DNA of 52,772 nt. Origin: Archaeoglobus sp. UBA230. GTDB lineage: Archaea > Halobacteriota > Archaeoglobi > Archaeoglobales > Archaeoglobaceae. A program made the translations under genes and the position numbers. The notes under the pieces were generated by a model, which was given only the letters and a program-made list of their open reading frames with translations, was not told the origin of the DNA and did no database searches. Positions 50,440-52,772 of this stretch are shown in pieces. Positions within the stretch are counted from its first letter, which is position 1. The number at the start of each line of letters is the position of its first letter. Where the stretch lies: contig DAVR01000020.1 in the NCBI GenBank assembly GCA_002507545.1, positions 1 through 52,772 of the forward strand, read 5' to 3'.

Positions 50440-52704
50440 ATGTTTTATTTACTGTTTTATCCAACACGAAATGTGGCATACGTAACTCACCCATTGATTA
50501 AAGAGAATACAATTGAGCGGAGAATGTATCAGATTTCGATAGCTGCTACTGCACTGGCTAAGAACACACTCGTTGTTATACCGACTGGATTGGGGAAGAC
50601 AACAATTGCTGCTCTTGTCATTGCATCAAGATTGCTCAACGAGGATGGAAAGGCTCTCTTCCTTGCCCCTACAAAGCCGCTGGTTGAGCAGCATGCAAGG
50701 TTTTTGAGAAATGTGCTTAAGATAAATGGCGATAGTATTGTTTCTCTAAGTGGTGAAGTTGAGCCTGAGAAAAGAAAAGAGATGTGGAAAGACGCGAAAA
50801 TTATCGTTTCGACACCACAAGTAATTGAAAACGACCTTCTTGCCAGTAGAATCGAACTGACGGATGTTATTCTGGTTGTTTTTGATGAAGCGCATAGAGC
50901 AGTCGGAAACTACTCTTATGTTTTTATCGCCAGAGAATATTTGAGACAGGCGAAAAAACCTTTAATTTTGGCAATGACCGCCTCGCCTGGTAGCGATCCC
51001 GAAAGAATAATGGAGGTTGTCCAGAATCTGGCAATCGAGACCATAGAAGTCAGAACTGAGTGGGATGAGGATGTTGCCCCTTACGTTGGCAGGAAGGAAA
51101 TAGAGTGGATAAAGGTTGAGATGCCGAAGGAAATGCAGGAGGTCAAGAGGAGGCTTGAAGAGTGTATAAAGATCAGGTTCAAGAGGTTGAAAGATGTAGG
51201 GATAGAGATTCCGGAAAACGCATCAAAGAAAGATTTACTTGCCTTGCAAGAGGCTCTGCAGGTTGAGGCTGCCGAGAGTAGAGATTCGGATATGTTTGAA
51301 GCAATATCGGTTCTTGCAGAAATTCTCAAACTTCAGCATGCTGTTGAACTGATAGAGACCCAGGGAATTAAGGCGTTGAAGCTATATTTGAAGAAGCTGA
51401 TAAAGGAGGCATCGTCAAAGGGCGGAAGCAAGGCTGCAAAGAGCATCGTTAACGACACTCTCTTTAGAAATGCCGTCGTTGCAGCAGCGAAATGCAAGGT
51501 GGAGCATCCGAAGCTAAAAAAGCTTAAAGAGATAATTGAGGAGCAGTTTCGGGCTAAGGAGGATTCAAGAATTATTGTTTTCACGAACTACAGGGATTCG
51601 GCGGATATGATTGTGAGAGAGCTTTCAGACAGGTTTCCGGTTGCGAAATTCGTGGGACAGGCGAGCAGGGAGGATGACAGGGGAATGAGGCAGAAGGAGC
51701 AGATTGAAACGCTTGACAAGTTCAGGAAGGGAGAATATAAGGTTCTCGTTGCCACGTCCGTTGGGGAAGAGGGATTGGACATTCCGTCAACAGACCTTGT
51801 TGTGTTTTACGAAGCAGTTCCTTCAGAGATAAGGGCAATACAGAGGAAAGGTAGAACTGGAAGAGGGAGAGAGGGAAGGATTGTTGTTCTGATGACCAAA
51901 GGGACGAGGGATGAGGCCTATTATTACACAAGTCTGAGAAAGGAGAAAAAGATGTATGAAATGATTCTCAAAATTAAAGAAACAATTGAAAGAAAGAAGC
52001 AAAAAACGCTTGTCGAATTTGAGGAAATTCCAAGAGCTGGTGTTAAGATCATAGTGGATTCGCGAGAGCTAAGGTCGGATGTGGTGAAGCACCTCAGAGA
52101 GATGGGGGTAGGTATAGAGATCAGAAATCTGGAGGTTGCAGATTACGTTTTGAGTGATAGGGTGGCAGTGGAGAGAAAGACTGTTGACGACTTTATAGAG
52201 AGCATCAAGCAGCGTGAAAGGCTTTTCTCGCAGATCGGGAAGTTAAAATCTGCTTATTCACGTCCGGTGCTTATAATTGAGGGGGCGAACTTGTATAGGG
52301 GAATGCATCCTAACGCAATCCGAGGTGCAATTGTATCTCTTGCAATTGATTTTTCTATCCCCATAATCCAGACAAGGGATGCAAAAGAAACGGCAGAATT
52401 CATAATGGCTATGGCGAAAAGAGAACAGGAGGAGAAGAGAAGAGCTGTCGTGGAGCATGCTGCGAAGACGAAAAGAACGCTGAAAGAGGAGCAGGAGCAC
52501 ATAGTGTCAGCCATTTCCAATGTAGGGGGAGTTATTGCGAAAAACCTGCTCGACTATTTCCAGACGATAGAGAAAATTGCCACTGCCGATGAAGAAGAAC
52601 TGGCAAAGGTTCCGAAAGTTGGCAGAAAGATCGCTTCGAGAATTAGGCGTGTTATGACTACCCCATACAGCGAGGCTGGATTTTACGATAGCGAAAGCTT
52701 TTAA
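50440..52704 (+). CDS. hef: Hef helicase-nuclease (XPF/FANCM family)
   Basis: Hef processes stalled replication forks and branched DNA. The 754-residue protein joins a superfamily 2 helicase (Walker A PTGLGKTT at 48-55, DEAH at 149-152, motif VI with QRKGRTGRGREG) to an XPF-type nuclease (VDSREL, ERKTVDDF near 578-585) and a C-terminal helix-hairpin-helix pair (NVGGVIAKNLLDYF, KVPKVGRKIASRI). Both modules are intact. The ATG follows GGAG. A shorter start a few codons on would also keep every motif. Confidence 0.93.
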   Translation: MFYLLFYPTRNVAYVTHPLIKENTIERRMYQISIAATALAKNTLVVIPTGLGKTTIAALVIASRLLNEDGKALFLAPTKPLVEQHARFLRNVLKINGDSIVSLSGEVEPEKRKEMWKDAKIIVSTPQVIENDLLASRIELTDVILVVFDEAHRAVGNYSYVFIAREYLRQAKKPLILAMTASPGSDPERIMEVVQNLAIETIEVRTEWDEDVAPYVGRKEIEWIKVEMPKEMQEVKRRLEECIKIRFKRLKDVGIEIPENASKKDLLALQEALQVEAAESRDSDMFEAISVLAEILKLQHAVELIETQGIKALKLYLKKLIKEASSKGGSKAAKSIVNDTLFRNAVVAAAKCKVEHPKLKKLKEIIEEQFRAKEDSRIIVFTNYRDSADMIVRELSDRFPVAKFVGQASREDDRGMRQKEQIETLDKFRKGEYKVLVATSVGEEGLDIPSTDLVVFYEAVPSEIRAIQRKGRTGRGREGRIVVLMTKGTRDEAYYYTSLRKEKKMYEMILKIKETIERKKQKTLVEFEEIPRAGVKIIVDSRELRSDVVKHLREMGVGIEIRNLEVADYVLSDRVAVERKTVDDFIESIKQRERLFSQIGKLKSAYSRPVLIIEGANLYRGMHPNAIRGAIVSLAIDFSIPIIQTRDAKETAEFIMAMAKREQEEKRRAVVEHAAKTKRTLKEEQEHIVSAISNVGGVIAKNLLDYFQTIEKIATADEEELAKVPKVGRKIASRIRRVMTTPYSEAGFYDSESF

Positions 52705-52730
52705 TTCCCTTTTTCATTAGGACATTGCAG

Positions 52731-52772
52731 GCCACGGTAGCTCAGCAGGAAGAGCGCGTGCTTGGTAAGCAC
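52731..52772 (+). tRNA. tRNA-Thr (GGT), 5' part
   Basis: The window ends inside a tRNA. The acceptor 5' strand GCCACGG, D arm (AGCTCAGCAGGAAGAGC) and anticodon arm CGTGC-TTGGTAA-GCAC are present; the loop gives anticodon GGT, threonine. The variable loop, T arm and acceptor 3' strand lie beyond the window. Confidence 0.88.

Overview
The window reads as chromosome from a hyperthermophilic euryarchaeon, most likely an Archaeoglobaceae member (Archaeoglobus, Geoglobus or Ferroglobus). The evidence is an archaeal information-processing set (Hef helicase-nuclease, RadB, Pth2, Dph2, Rio1 next to a Pno1-like KH protein, CDC48, archaeal topoisomerase IA). Many promoters carry a TATA box about 25 bases before the start codon, and genes sit in tight ATGA overlaps. 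The family assignment is inference; I cannot name a species.

Layout. 1-5.3 kb: thioredoxin reductase, decayed transposase remains, a small module for an exported protein (signal peptide, apparent frameshift, His/Cys pair) opposite a membrane-tethered winged-helix regulator, and a second relic of the same IS630-type element. 5.3-19.6 kb: mostly core genes: a LUD/iron-sulfur protein with dph2, rio1-KH-topA, winged-helix regulators, a four-gene radical SAM/PurH-like/ASCH cluster, an enolase-superfamily enzyme, a long CDC48, larC and radB. 19.6-25.7 kb: pth2, two half-size permeases, and a TPP enzyme-dehydrogenase-MFS neighbourhood. 25.9-27.6 kb: a cassette of a 35-residue exported peptide, an FtsX-like permease and a membrane-tethered winged-helix regulator. 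27.7-39.4 kb: alpha/beta hydrolase, a two-gene PD-(D/E)XK nuclease unit, a UPF0182 membrane protein, a phosphoribosyltransferase, a P-type ATPase, a CBS protein and acetyl-CoA synthetase.

39.56-50.0 kb is the most interesting part. A tRNA-Cys gene on the minus strand (49939-50009) and a degenerate copy of its 3' end at 39560-39580 lie in direct orientation. They bracket about 10.4 kb, with a broken tyrosine recombinase just inside the distal copy. This is the layout expected of an old tRNA-targeted integrated element. Most of its length is one minus-strand operon behind a single visible promoter: a short radical SAM protein, a UbiA-type prenyltransferase, a squalene-hopene-cyclase-like class II terpene cyclase with an intact DXDD motif, an SPL-type radical SAM protein, two LeuC-like dehydratase large subunits around one LeuD-like small subunit, and a methyltransferase. 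I read it as a candidate isoprenoid or terpenoid biosynthesis island with no product I can name.

A second theme is regulation. Two membrane-tethered winged-helix regulators at separate loci share a tandem AACTTTTTC motif at their promoters, both times beside exported or membrane proteins. The window ends with hef and the 5' part of a tRNA-Thr gene.
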